NCBI RefSeq assembly: GCF_009467805.1
Contig: NZ_WIAY01000001.1
Coordinates: forward strand, 1,244,982-1,308,981
Length of the DNA: 64,000 bases
Origin: Stenotrophomonas nematodicola
GTDB taxonomy: Bacteria; Pseudomonadota; Gammaproteobacteria; Xanthomonadales; Xanthomonadaceae
Direction: 5' to 3'
Part shown: positions 10,933-19,637 of the stretch, one piece after another
How the letters are laid out: each line of letters begins with the position of its first letter
How positions within the stretch are numbered: the stretch's first letter is position 1
Position numbers and translations under genes: made by a program
The notes under the pieces: model-generated
Databases searched by the model: none
Told to the model about the DNA's origin: nothing
The model's input: the letters and a program-made list of their open reading frames with translations, nothing else

Positions 10933-12312
10933 TCAGCGGAACGGCAGGCCGCCGCGGCCGCCCATCGCGCCCATCATCCCCTTCATGCTGCGCATCATGC
11001 CCTTCATGCCGCCGCCGGCCATCTTGCTCATCATCTTTTCCATCTGCTGGAACTGCTTCATGAGCTTGTTGACGTCGGCCGGGGTCAGGCCGGAACCGCG
11101 GGCGATGCGGGCGCGGCGCGAGCCGTTGAGCAGGCCCGGATTGCGCCGTTCCTTCTTGGTCATCGAGTTGATGATGGCGATCATGCGCGGCACTTCCTTG
11201 CCCTGGCTGACCTGCTGCTTGAGGTGCTCGGGGATCTGGCCCAGGCCCGGCAGCTTGTCCATCAGCCCGCCGATGCCGCCCATGTTCTGCATCTGCTCGA
11301 GCTGGTCGCGCATGTCGTTGAGGTCGAACTTCTTGCCCTTGGCGACCTTCTCGGCCAGCTTGGCCGCCTTGTCCTTGTCGACCTGCTGCTCGACCTGTTC
11401 CACCAGCGACAGCACATCGCCCATGTCCAGGATGCGGCTGGCCAGACGATCGGGGTGGAACACGTCCAGGCCGTCGGGCTTTTCGCTGACGCCGACGAAC
11501 TTGATCGGCTTGCCGGTGATGTAGCGCACGCTCAGCGCGGCACCGCCGCGGGCATCGCCATCGGTTTTGGTCAGCACCACGCCGGTCAGCGGCAGCGCTT
11601 CGCCGAAGGCCTTGGCGGTGTTGGCCGCGTCCTGGCCGGTCATGGCATCGACCACGAACAGCGTTTCAGCCGGGTTGACCGCTGCGTGCAGGGCCTTGAT
11701 CTCGGCCATCATCGCGTCGTCGATGGCCAGGCGGCCGGCGGTATCGACCAGCAGCACGTCCACGAAGGACTTGCGCGCATCGTCGATGGCGGCACGGACG
11801 ATGGCCTCCGGCTTCTGGTCGGCGGTGGACGGGAAGAACAGCACGCCGACCTGGTCGGCCAGGGTCTTGAGCTGCTCGATCGCGGCCGGACGGTAGACGT
11901 CGGCCGACACCACCATCACCTTCTTCTTGCGCTTTTCCTTCAGATGCTTGGCAAGCTTGCCCACCGTGGTGGTCTTGCCCGCGCCCTGCAGGCCGGCCAT
12001 CAGGATGATCGCCGGGGCCGGCACGTTGAGGTTGAGGTCGGAGGCGGCCGAACCCATCACCGTGGTGAGCTCGTCGCGCACCACCTTGATCAGGGCCTGG
12101 CCCGGGGTCAGCGACTTGAGCACTTCCTGGCCGACCGCGCGCACCTTGATGCGCTCGATCAGGGCCTGTACGACCGGCAGCGCGACGTCGGCCTCGAGCA
12201 GGGCGATGCGGACTTCGCGGGTGGCCTCGCGGATGTTTTCCTCGGTGAGGCGACCGCGGCCGCGCAGCCGCTCGATGGTGCCGGAGAGGCGCTGGGTCAG
12301 GGACTCGAACAT
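10933..12312 (-). CDS. ffh: signal recognition particle protein Ffh
   Basis: SRP54 GTPase of about 459 residues that binds signal sequences of nascent membrane proteins and delivers them to FtsY. Domains in order: N domain (MFESLTQRLSGTIERLRG), G domain with GLQGAGKTTTVGKLA, DTAGR and TKTDGD, then the methionine-rich M domain ending in many Met-Lys-Gly-Met repeats. The ATG at 12312 gives the canonical start; the frame upstream is not SRP-like. It is divergent from the CcsA-like gene, a common neighbour in gammaproteobacteria. Confidence 0.98.
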   Translation of the reverse strand: MFESLTQRLSGTIERLRGRGRLTEENIREATREVRIALLEADVALPVVQALIERIKVRAVGQEVLKSLTPGQALIKVVRDELTTVMGSAASDLNLNVPAPAIILMAGLQGAGKTTTVGKLAKHLKEKRKKKVMVVSADVYRPAAIEQLKTLADQVGVLFFPSTADQKPEAIVRAAIDDARKSFVDVLLVDTAGRLAIDDAMMAEIKALHAAVNPAETLFVVDAMTGQDAANTAKAFGEALPLTGVVLTKTDGDARGGAALSVRYITGKPIKFVGVSEKPDGLDVFHPDRLASRILDMGDVLSLVEQVEQQVDKDKAAKLAEKVAKGKKFDLNDMRDQLEQMQNMGGIGGLMDKLPGLGQIPEHLKQQVSQGKEVPRMIAIINSMTKKERRNPGLLNGSRRARIARGSGLTPADVNKLMKQFQQMEKMMSKMAGGGMKGMMRSMKGMMGAMGGRGGLPFR

Positions 12313-12351
12313 GGAGGCAACCTGTTCAGAACGAAAGACAAAGAGACCGAC

Positions 12352-12357
12352 AGTATA
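12352..12357 (-). promoter_or_regulatory. candidate -10 element for ffh
   Basis: TATACT on the minus strand, 40 bases upstream of the ffh ATG. The -35 region at 17 bp spacing (TCCGGC) is poor, so this is a partial match only. Confidence 0.35.
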
Positions 12358-12443
12358 GCGGGTCCGCTGCGGCCGCCGGATCGCCGCTGCGGCCTGTCGC
12401 CGCAGGCATCGCCAGCATCCCGGGGGTATGCGAAACTGACACG

Positions 12444-13238
12444 ATGACAATCGTTCTCATCGCCACCCTGCTCTACCTGACCGCGACCGGCCTGCTGGTG
12501 CGCGCGGTGAGCCGCGATGACGGCCCGCGCTCGCCGGCCTGGTTGTGGCCGGCCCTGCCGGCGATGCTGCTGCATGGCAGTTACCACGTTCTGGTGGCCA
12601 TGCGCACCAGCGGCGGACCGGACATGCACTTCTTCGCGGCGCTGTCGCTGGTCGGGCTGGGCATGGCCTGGCTGACCTCGCTGGTGGCCGCCCGGGGCCG
12701 GATGGCCGCACTGGGCGTGCTGGTGTTCCCGATGGCCGCGGCGGTGCTGTGCATCTACCACGGCTACGGCCATGAGCCGAGCCGCCCGCTGGGCTGGCAG
12801 CTCGCCACCCATGCCTGGATGGCGCTGCTGGCCTACGCCACGCTGAGCGTGGCCGCGCTGCTGGCGATCATGCTGTGGCTGCAGGAACGCGCCCTGCGCC
12901 GGCGCGACTTCCGGCCCTGGCTGCGTGCGCTGCCGCCGCTGGCCGACCTGGAAGCGCTGCTGTTCCGGGTGATCACCGTCGGATTCGCCCTGCTCACCCT
13001 GACCCTGGTCACCGGCGTGCTGTTCGTCGACGATCTGCTGGCGCAGAAGCTGGTGCACAAGACCGTGCTCAGCATCCTGTCGTGGATCGTGTTCGGCACG
13101 CTGCTGATCGGCCGCCGCCGCTATGGCTGGCGCGGCGCCAAGGCCGTCCACTGGACCCTGACCGCGATGGGCCTGCTGCTGCTGGCGTTCTTCGGCAGCC
13201 AGTTCGTGATCGAACTGGTGTTCGGCCACGCGCGCTAG
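12444..13238 (+). CDS. cytochrome c assembly (CcsA/YpjD-like) membrane protein
   Basis: The protein has 264 residues and about eight transmembrane segments. The cytochrome c assembly family pattern is visible: His-containing helices (HGSYHVLVA, THAWMALLAYATL) and a C-terminal part HKTVLSILSWIVFG ... AVHWTLTAMGLLL. Related proteins handle haem for cytochrome c maturation. The short YpjD-type members next to ffh have no firmly established role. It is monocistronic, starting 131 bp from the divergent ffh gene. Function is inferred from family only. Confidence 0.85.
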   Translation: MTIVLIATLLYLTATGLLVRAVSRDDGPRSPAWLWPALPAMLLHGSYHVLVAMRTSGGPDMHFFAALSLVGLGMAWLTSLVAARGRMAALGVLVFPMAAAVLCIYHGYGHEPSRPLGWQLATHAWMALLAYATLSVAALLAIMLWLQERALRRRDFRPWLRALPPLADLEALLFRVITVGFALLTLTLVTGVLFVDDLLAQKLVHKTVLSILSWIVFGTLLIGRRRYGWRGAKAVHWTLTAMGLLLLAFFGSQFVIELVFGHAR

Positions 13239-13242
13239 TCGC

Positions 13243-13716
13243 CTACAGCGGTTCGGTCAGTTGATCGCGCAGGCGGCTGCCGCGCTGGGTGGTCATGTCG
13301 TCCACGCCCCAGCACCCATCGCCGCGCTGGCGTAGCGACAGCAGGACGCGGTACGGCTCACCCCATACCGCATAACGCACCTCCACCGTGGCGACGTCGG
13401 CGGCGCTGCCCGCCACGCGCGCGAACGCGAACGGCGCGTCGATCTCGCCATCCTGGCCGTCCAGCCACGGATCGCTGTCCAGATGGCAGATGCCCTGCTC
13501 GCGCTCCTGGCAGTCGCGCTCCTCGGCGAACAACCTGCCCAGCGCGGGCGTCAGCACCTCCGCCGGCGTCGCCAGCAGGCCGTCCATGCTGGCCTGCTGG
13601 AATCGGCGCGCCACCACCACCGGGTCGTCGCACGCCTGCCCGGCCTGCGCTGTCGGCGCGCAGAGCAGCGCCACTGCCAGGCCACCACACACCCGCGTCC
13701 ACTGTGGCATCCGCAT
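13243..13716 (-). CDS. secreted protein of unknown function, possibly DUF3828-like
   Basis: The protein has 157 residues with a clear signal peptide (RVCGGLAVALLCAPTAQAG, cleavage near residue 25). The mature part has four Cys that could form disulphides, an acidic DPWLDGQDGEID loop and a C-terminal beta-rich region (VEVRYAVWGEPYRVLLSLRQ ... CWGVDDM). This layout resembles DUF3828-type periplasmic proteins, but the match is tentative. ATG 13716 is chosen because an AGGAG motif lies 8 bases upstream; a second ATG is at 13710. It is the last gene after the Hsp90-like/TPR pair, 59 bp downstream of the TPR gene. Confidence 0.7.
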   Translation of the reverse strand: MRMPQWTRVCGGLAVALLCAPTAQAGQACDDPVVVARRFQQASMDGLLATPAEVLTPALGRLFAEERDCQEREQGICHLDSDPWLDGQDGEIDAPFAFARVAGSAADVATVEVRYAVWGEPYRVLLSLRQRGDGCWGVDDMTTQRGSRLRDQLTEPL

Positions 13717-13775
13717 ACCTCGTCTCCTTCCCTGTCGATGGGCCGGGCGCCCCGTTGGCGCGCCCGGCCCGGCCA

Positions 13776-16082
13776 TCACAGACCGTAACGCTCGATCACG
13801 TCCAGGTGGCGCTGCGCGTCCTGGTCGCAGGCTTCGGCCAGGCGCAGCCAGCACAGCTGGTGCGGCCACTGCGCGGTCGCGTCGAGCAGGAACCGGTGCA
13901 GGTCCAGCGGCGGCTGTTCCTGCGGCTGCGCCACGGTGAACAGCACGCCCGGCAGTGGCACATCGTCGCCTTCGGCATCGGTGAGCTGGTAGTCGTCCGG
14001 ACTGTGCGTCCACAGCTTCCAGCCACGGGCCTCGACCGCCTCGGCGAAGGCACTCCACGCGTCTTCGCCCGGATGCACGCCATCCACCAGCCAGCTGCCC
14101 GCATAGCCACCACTTTCAAGCAGATGGACCTCGGCATAGGTGGGCATGAAGCGCTCGCGCTCCTGCTCGTCCTCCGGCGCCGGATGCACCAGCTCGGCGT
14201 CGAACACCACCCAGTCGTCCACGCGCTGGCGGCGGTTGGCCGGCGCGTTCTCGACAATCCGCGCGGTGACCGGGCCGGTGCGGCGCGCATAGTATTCGAT
14301 CGGCTCGCCACCGTCGGTGCAGCGGATGATCACCCAGCCGAAGGATTCCTCGACCGGGCCGTCGGTGCTGTCCAGCTCCATGCCGATGGCCGCTGCCGAG
14401 CCACGCACGGCCGCCCAGTCGCGGGCGGCACTGGCGGCGGTCATGTGATCCCAATGCGCGCTGCGCGGTTCCTCCAGCACCTCGGTGAGGTGGCGGTACT
14501 GCACGGCGGCATCCTGGAAGCGCTGCATCGCCATCAAGGCCACGCCCAGCAGGTTGCGCGCACCATGCGACTGCGGCGACAGCGCCAGCAGCGCGCTGCA
14601 CGCCTGCTCCAGCGTGGCCCAGTCGGACAGCTTGTGTGCCATCTGCGCCTGGCACCACAGTGCGAACACCGGCACCTGCGCCTGGTAATGCTGCATCAGG
14701 CGGTCCAGCCCGGCCTGGTCGCCACGCTGCACCAGCAGGCGCAGGAGCGAGTACGCCGGGGCGGCATCCTCATGCGGGTGGCGCTCGACAAACGCCCACA
14801 GCAACGCGATGGCCTCTTCCTCCGCACCACAGGCGTTCAGCGCCGAGGCGGCGACATCCAGCATGGCTGCGTCGTCGGGACGCTGCTCCACGCCCTGCAG
14901 CAGCCATTGCGCCTCGCGCTCCGGATCACGCCCATCGCCCTGCTCGCCCTGTTCAACCAGCCAGTCGAGCAGGCCTTCGGCAGGAACAGGCAACGCGGCG
15001 GTGCTGGGAGCGGCATCGATCCGTGCGGCCATCGCGGCGATCGCATCGCTGGCGCCGCGGTCCTGGCGCAGTTGGCCCACGTGCTGGCGGGCCAGTGCCA
15101 GGTGACGGCGCGCGGTCCACACCGCACCGCGCTGCAGCGCCATGTCCACGCACAGCCCGGCGATTTCGATCACGAAGCGATGTGCACCGACCTCGGCGTA
15201 ATGCGCCAGGGTCGCGTTGAGGCGGCGCCCCAGATCCCAACTGTTGCGCTCGGGCGCATTGCGCACCAGCAGCGCCACGGTGTGCGCCCACATGCGACGG
15301 TAATTGGGCGACAGCTGGTTGAACGGTACCAGCGATGCCAGCGCCTCCTCGTCGCGGCCCAGCTGCGCCAGTGCCCACGCGCGCGACAGCTTGCGCGGAA
15401 CAGTGCAGTTGGCAGGCTCGTAGTCACCTTCGGCGTCCACTTCGGCCTGTCGCACATCGATCAACGCCAGCGCCTCGGCCGCGCGGCCGCTGGCGAGCAG
15501 GATCTTGATGCGCATCTCCGGGAAGCTGTCGTATACCTTGCCGCCGTGCGCCAGCACGGTACCGGCCTGCACATCCAGATAATCCAGCGCGCCCTGGCTG
15601 TTGCCGTCGTCGAGCAGTGCATCGGCCTTCTCGCAGCTCAGGCACTGGAAGCACGCCCAGCTCGGATTGATCCGCGCCAGCGTTTCCTCGCAGACCTCGA
15701 TGCGCTCGGGCACCCAGCCGGGGCCATCGATGTTGCCGTAACAGGCCGCCAGGTCCTGGGTCACGCAGATCGACTGCGGGCACTCCACCGTATCGGCACG
15801 GTGGGCGCGTTCGAACAGCGCCACGGCGTCGCCCAGCGCCGACTCGCCTTCCAGTCGGTTGCCGACGCGGTTGCGCATGTCCCAGTGGCCGACAAACACC
15901 TCCAGCCACGGATTGCCCAGCGTTTTGCCCAGCGCACGCGCTTCGGGCAGCAGGGCATCCACGCGGTCCATGCGCAGTTCGCAGACCTCATCGGTCAAGC
16001 GCGTCAGCAGCTGCGCGCTCTGCGCCTGCCCGGCTTCGCCGAGATCGTCCTGCAGTTTTTCAACCCAATTCCAGATATCCAT
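13776..16082 (-). CDS. tetratricopeptide-repeat protein paired with the Hsp90-like gene
   Basis: A 768-residue cytoplasmic protein with no signal or membrane segment. It is built largely of degenerate TPR-like helical pairs (LGDAVALFERAHR, ALALIDVRQAEV, RAWALAQLGRDEEALASLVPF, LNACGAEEEAIALLWAFV, NLLGVALMAMQRFQDAAVQYRHL). A non-TPR C-terminal domain (residues ~540-768) is rich in Trp and acidic residues. It contains several Cys early on (FQCLSCEKADA). It starts 45 bp after the Hsp90-like gene on the same strand, so the two are almost certainly co-transcribed. TPRs are the classic partner fold of Hsp90; a co-chaperone role here is inference. Confidence 0.8.
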   Translation of the reverse strand: MDIWNWVEKLQDDLGEAGQAQSAQLLTRLTDEVCELRMDRVDALLPEARALGKTLGNPWLEVFVGHWDMRNRVGNRLEGESALGDAVALFERAHRADTVECPQSICVTQDLAACYGNIDGPGWVPERIEVCEETLARINPSWACFQCLSCEKADALLDDGNSQGALDYLDVQAGTVLAHGGKVYDSFPEMRIKILLASGRAAEALALIDVRQAEVDAEGDYEPANCTVPRKLSRAWALAQLGRDEEALASLVPFNQLSPNYRRMWAHTVALLVRNAPERNSWDLGRRLNATLAHYAEVGAHRFVIEIAGLCVDMALQRGAVWTARRHLALARQHVGQLRQDRGASDAIAAMAARIDAAPSTAALPVPAEGLLDWLVEQGEQGDGRDPEREAQWLLQGVEQRPDDAAMLDVAASALNACGAEEEAIALLWAFVERHPHEDAAPAYSLLRLLVQRGDQAGLDRLMQHYQAQVPVFALWCQAQMAHKLSDWATLEQACSALLALSPQSHGARNLLGVALMAMQRFQDAAVQYRHLTEVLEEPRSAHWDHMTAASAARDWAAVRGSAAAIGMELDSTDGPVEESFGWVIIRCTDGGEPIEYYARRTGPVTARIVENAPANRRQRVDDWVVFDAELVHPAPEDEQERERFMPTYAEVHLLESGGYAGSWLVDGVHPGEDAWSAFAEAVEARGWKLWTHSPDDYQLTDAEGDDVPLPGVLFTVAQPQEQPPLDLHRFLLDATAQWPHQLCWLRLAEACDQDAQRHLDVIERYGL

Positions 16083-16127
16083 GCGGTCGTGCCGTCCTGT
16101 GGTGCGTAACGTTGAAGAAAGGGAGGG

Positions 16128-17984
16128 TCAGCGCGCCTGCAGCATCTGCTGCAGGGCATCGGCGATGTCGCCGAACGCGCGGTTGAGATCGGTGCTGGCC
16201 GCGCCGCCGTCCTGTGCGCGACCCTGCGCGCTGACGATCACCTTCAGCGAGCGCAGCAGGCGTGCGGCGGACGCGGCCTGCGGGTTGCCGGCGCGCATCG
16301 CCGCCAGCAGCGCCTGCACAGCGGGGTTGTCCAGGTTGAGGTACAGGCGCGACGGGGCGCGCGCCACGATCCGGGCAGTGAACTGTCGCGCCAGCCGCAG
16401 CGCGGCCATCGACACGCGCTTGTCGTTCTCGTCGTCCTCCAGACGGCGTTTCAGCTCGGCCTCGCGATCGGGCACCACCACCACCGGCAGTTCAGACGGG
16501 CTGAAATGCGCCGGCAGCAACTGCTCGCCGTCACCCAGATGGGTCTGCAGCCAGTCCATTTCGGCATCGGGCAGCGTATCGGTGCGGAACAGCGCGCGGT
16601 TGCCCTGCTCGGTGCCCAGCTCCACCAGGCGCATGCCCTTGGCCTGGGTCCAGCGGCGAAGGAACGGCACCACCGCGTAACGGTTGCCATGCGCCACCGG
16701 CACGCCCATCGCACGGAACAGCATTTCCTCGAACCCGCCGCCGCTGTCCAGGATCACGTGGACCGCACCGCGCGACGGCAGTTCGCTGGCCTTGATGTCG
16801 CCCTGCGAACTGGGCACGCGCACGTGTTCGAGCAGCAGCTGGAACAGGCGGTCGTCGCAAAGCGACGCCCCGAGCAGCGCTTCGTTGTGCCGCACCAGAA
16901 TGCGTCGCCATGCTTCGGGCTGCTGGCGTGCGATCTCCACCAGCCCATCGATCAGGGCCTCTCCCAGCGCATGCTGCACGGCGCTGTAGGTTTCATCGCG
17001 CTGCAGATCTTCGCGGCTGGCGGTGGGCGTCAACCGGCTCGATTCGATCACCCCGCCGATGAAACCGGCCCACGGTGGCAGCAGATCGCGTGCGTCGTCG
17101 TCGAGCAGCATGCCGCGCACGAACACCGAGAGATTGCGGTTGTCACTGGTGCCGTAAGTGGCACCGTCCTGTACCCAGAGCAGGCCCACCGCATCGCTGC
17201 CGCCATCGGCGCGCAACGGCATGCAGGCGATCGGCTCGAAGCTGCGTTCGAAGTGCGCGGCAAACTCCAGGCCACGGCGCTGCGCCTGCAGCGGGTGCAT
17301 GACCACACCGGCCTGTGGTCGCCACGGCGGCGGCTCGGGATTGATCGCGCGCGCATCCTGGCCAATGTGGATCGGCTCCCCCAGCAACGCGCAGTACCGG
17401 CCGAGGATGTCGCGCAGGTTCTGCTCCTGCGCCAGATGCACGTAGCTGCTGTGCAGCTCGAGGATCACCTCGGTCCCCACCGCACGGGCCGGCATCGGTG
17501 ACACCGTGTACTGCTCGGCATTGCTGGACACGTAGCAGTGGCCCAGCGTCGGCTGCTGGTAGGAGGTGGTGCGCACAGTGACCCGGCGTGCCAGCACGAA
17601 CGCGGACAGGAAGCCCAGCCCGAACATGCCGATCAGCCCCTCGTCGTCTTCACCCGCCTGGCGCAGGCCACGGGTGTAGCCCACGCCGACCGTGGCCAGG
17701 TAATCGTGGATTTCCTGCTGGGTCAGGCCGGCACCGGTATCGATGATGCGCACGATGCCGTTGACGGCATCGCCATGCACTTCAATCCGGCCCGGGTCCT
17801 GCCAGTCGGCCTGCTCCAGGCGCCGCCGCACCAGTGAATCGTGCGCGTTCTGCACCAGTTCGCGCAGTGCCACCACCGGGGTGGAATACAGATGCTTGCC
17901 AAGGACAGTCATCAATCCGTTGAGGTCGACACCGGCGCGACGGATCTCGCTGGCGCCCTGTACATCCAGGGGAGTCTCTTGCAT
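16128..17984 (-). CDS. divergent Hsp90/HtpG-like chaperone ATPase
   Basis: The protein has about 618 residues. The GHKL ATPase domain shows RELVQNAHDS (Glu42, Asn46), DTGAGL (Asp82) and GLIGMFGLGFLSAF (~117-129), matching the HtpG N-terminal motifs. The middle domain retains LPPWAGFIGGVIESSRL ... SREDLQRD, the counterpart of the HtpG catalytic-loop region. Outside these motifs it differs strongly from canonical HtpG, so it looks like a paralogous HSP90-family protein. It lacks a C-terminal MEEVD, as all bacterial Hsp90s do. ATG 17984 is chosen because the upstream in-frame extension is not conserved-looking. It precedes the TPR gene. Confidence 0.85.
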   Translation of the reverse strand: MQETPLDVQGASEIRRAGVDLNGLMTVLGKHLYSTPVVALRELVQNAHDSLVRRRLEQADWQDPGRIEVHGDAVNGIVRIIDTGAGLTQQEIHDYLATVGVGYTRGLRQAGEDDEGLIGMFGLGFLSAFVLARRVTVRTTSYQQPTLGHCYVSSNAEQYTVSPMPARAVGTEVILELHSSYVHLAQEQNLRDILGRYCALLGEPIHIGQDARAINPEPPPWRPQAGVVMHPLQAQRRGLEFAAHFERSFEPIACMPLRADGGSDAVGLLWVQDGATYGTSDNRNLSVFVRGMLLDDDARDLLPPWAGFIGGVIESSRLTPTASREDLQRDETYSAVQHALGEALIDGLVEIARQQPEAWRRILVRHNEALLGASLCDDRLFQLLLEHVRVPSSQGDIKASELPSRGAVHVILDSGGGFEEMLFRAMGVPVAHGNRYAVVPFLRRWTQAKGMRLVELGTEQGNRALFRTDTLPDAEMDWLQTHLGDGEQLLPAHFSPSELPVVVVPDREAELKRRLEDDENDKRVSMAALRLARQFTARIVARAPSRLYLNLDNPAVQALLAAMRAGNPQAASAARLLRSLKVIVSAQGRAQDGGAASTDLNRAFGDIADALQQMLQAR

Positions 17985-18111
17985 GTAATCGTTTTCTCTG
18001 GCGGGCGCACCCCGGCCGGGATGCGCGCTGGAACGAGGATTTCGGGAAAGGAAACCTAGCACAGCCCGGCCACGCATTGCCTGCGCGGCGCGGGCGTCGG
18101 AAACAGCCCGT

Positions 18112-19488
18112 TCAGATCGCGTCGATGGCCTCGGACAGCCGCTCCACCGCGATCACCTCCATGCCCTTCACGCTTCCGGCCTTGGGCGCATTGGCTTTGG
18201 GCACGATGGCGCGCTTGAAGCCATGCGTGGCGGCCTCGCGCAGCCGGTCTTCGCCATTGGGCACCGGGCGGATCTCGCCGGACAGACCCACCTCGCCGAA
18301 CGCGATGGTCTTTTCGGCCAGCGGGCGGTCCTGCAGCGAGGACAACACCGCCAGCAGCACCGGCAGGTCGACCGCGGTCTCCTGTACGCGGATGCCGCCG
18401 ACCACATTGACGAACACGTCCTGGTCGCCGACCAGGACGCCGCCGTGACGGTGCAGCACGGCCAGCAACATGGCCAGCCGGTTCTGCTCCAGGCCCACCG
18501 CCACCCGGCGCGGGTTGGACAGTGGCGAGGCGTCGACCAGCGCCTGCACTTCCACCAGCAACGGCCGGGTGCCCTCGCGGGTGACCATGACGCAGCTGCC
18601 GGGCTGGCGCGTACTGCCACCGGACAGGAAGATCGCCGAGGGATTGGAGACTTCCTTAAGCCCTTTCTCGCCCATCGCGAACACGCCCAGTTCGTTGACC
18701 GCACCAAAGCGGTTCTTGAACGCGCGCAGCAGGCGGAAGCGGCTGCCGCTCTCGCCTTCGAAATACAGCACCGCATCGACCATGTGCTCGAGCACGCGCG
18801 GGCCGGCAATGCCGCCCTCCTTGGTCACGTGCCCGACCAGGAACACCGCGGTGCCGGTTTCCTTGGCAAATCTGACCAGCCGGGCCGCGCTTTCGCGCAC
18901 CTGGCTGACCGAGCCAGGTGCGGCGGTCAGCGATTCGGTCCACAGCGTCTGCACCGAGTCGGCAACCATCAGCTTCGGCTTGGCTACGCTGGCATGTCTG
19001 AGGATCGCCTCGATCCCGGTCTCGGCCAGCGCATTGACCCCGTCCAGCGGCAGATCCAGACGCACCGCCCGTCCGGCCACCTGCGACAGCGACTCCTCAC
19101 CGGTGATGTACAGCACCGGCAAGGACGCGGCCATCTTCGCCACGGCCTGCAGCAGCAGGGTGGATTTGCCGATGCCCGGATCGCCGCCGACCAGTACCAC
19201 CGCGCCCTCCACCAGACCACCGCCGAGCACGCGGTCGAACTCGCCGATACCGGTGCTCACCCGCAGGTGTTCGGTCTGCTGCACATCCTTGAGCGCCATG
19301 ATCTGCGGGGCATCGACCTTGCCGGCCCAGCCCGAGCGTCGCGCCGCCGGCGACTTGGCGGCGGCGGCGCTTTCCAGCACCACCTCGCCAAGCACGTTCC
19401 AGACCCCGCATTCGGTGCACTGGCCCTGCCACTTGCTGTATTCCGCGCCGCATTCGCTGCAGACGTAGGCGGTGAGCCTCTTGGCCAT
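18112..19488 (-). CDS. radA: DNA repair protein RadA
   Basis: RecA-family helicase of about 458 residues that promotes branch migration in recombinational repair. It has an N-terminal C4 zinc finger (CSECGAEYSKWQGQCTECG), a Walker A motif GDPGIGKST, the RadA-specific KNRFG motif, and a C-terminal Lon-protease-like domain (NVVGGIRVQE ... GLSGEIRPV). The frame extends four codons upstream, but the ATG at 19488 (MAKRLTAYVC) is the family start. It is 127 bp upstream of the Hsp90-like gene on the same strand, and divergent from the c-di-GMP gene. Confidence 0.97.
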   Translation of the reverse strand: MAKRLTAYVCSECGAEYSKWQGQCTECGVWNVLGEVVLESAAAAKSPAARRSGWAGKVDAPQIMALKDVQQTEHLRVSTGIGEFDRVLGGGLVEGAVVLVGGDPGIGKSTLLLQAVAKMAASLPVLYITGEESLSQVAGRAVRLDLPLDGVNALAETGIEAILRHASVAKPKLMVADSVQTLWTESLTAAPGSVSQVRESAARLVRFAKETGTAVFLVGHVTKEGGIAGPRVLEHMVDAVLYFEGESGSRFRLLRAFKNRFGAVNELGVFAMGEKGLKEVSNPSAIFLSGGSTRQPGSCVMVTREGTRPLLVEVQALVDASPLSNPRRVAVGLEQNRLAMLLAVLHRHGGVLVGDQDVFVNVVGGIRVQETAVDLPVLLAVLSSLQDRPLAEKTIAFGEVGLSGEIRPVPNGEDRLREAATHGFKRAIVPKANAPKAGSVKGMEVIAVERLSEAIDAI

Positions 19489-19637
19489 GTCCACTTCCAC
19501 TTCATCGTCAGGCGGTCAGGATAGCCGAGCCGCGTCGCAGCATCCGAGACGCGGCGCGCACGGACCTAAAGAATCCGGCGCCGGTGCCGATACCCCGGCG
19601 CACTCCTGCACCCCCTCCGCTCCCCAGGTTTTCTTTC

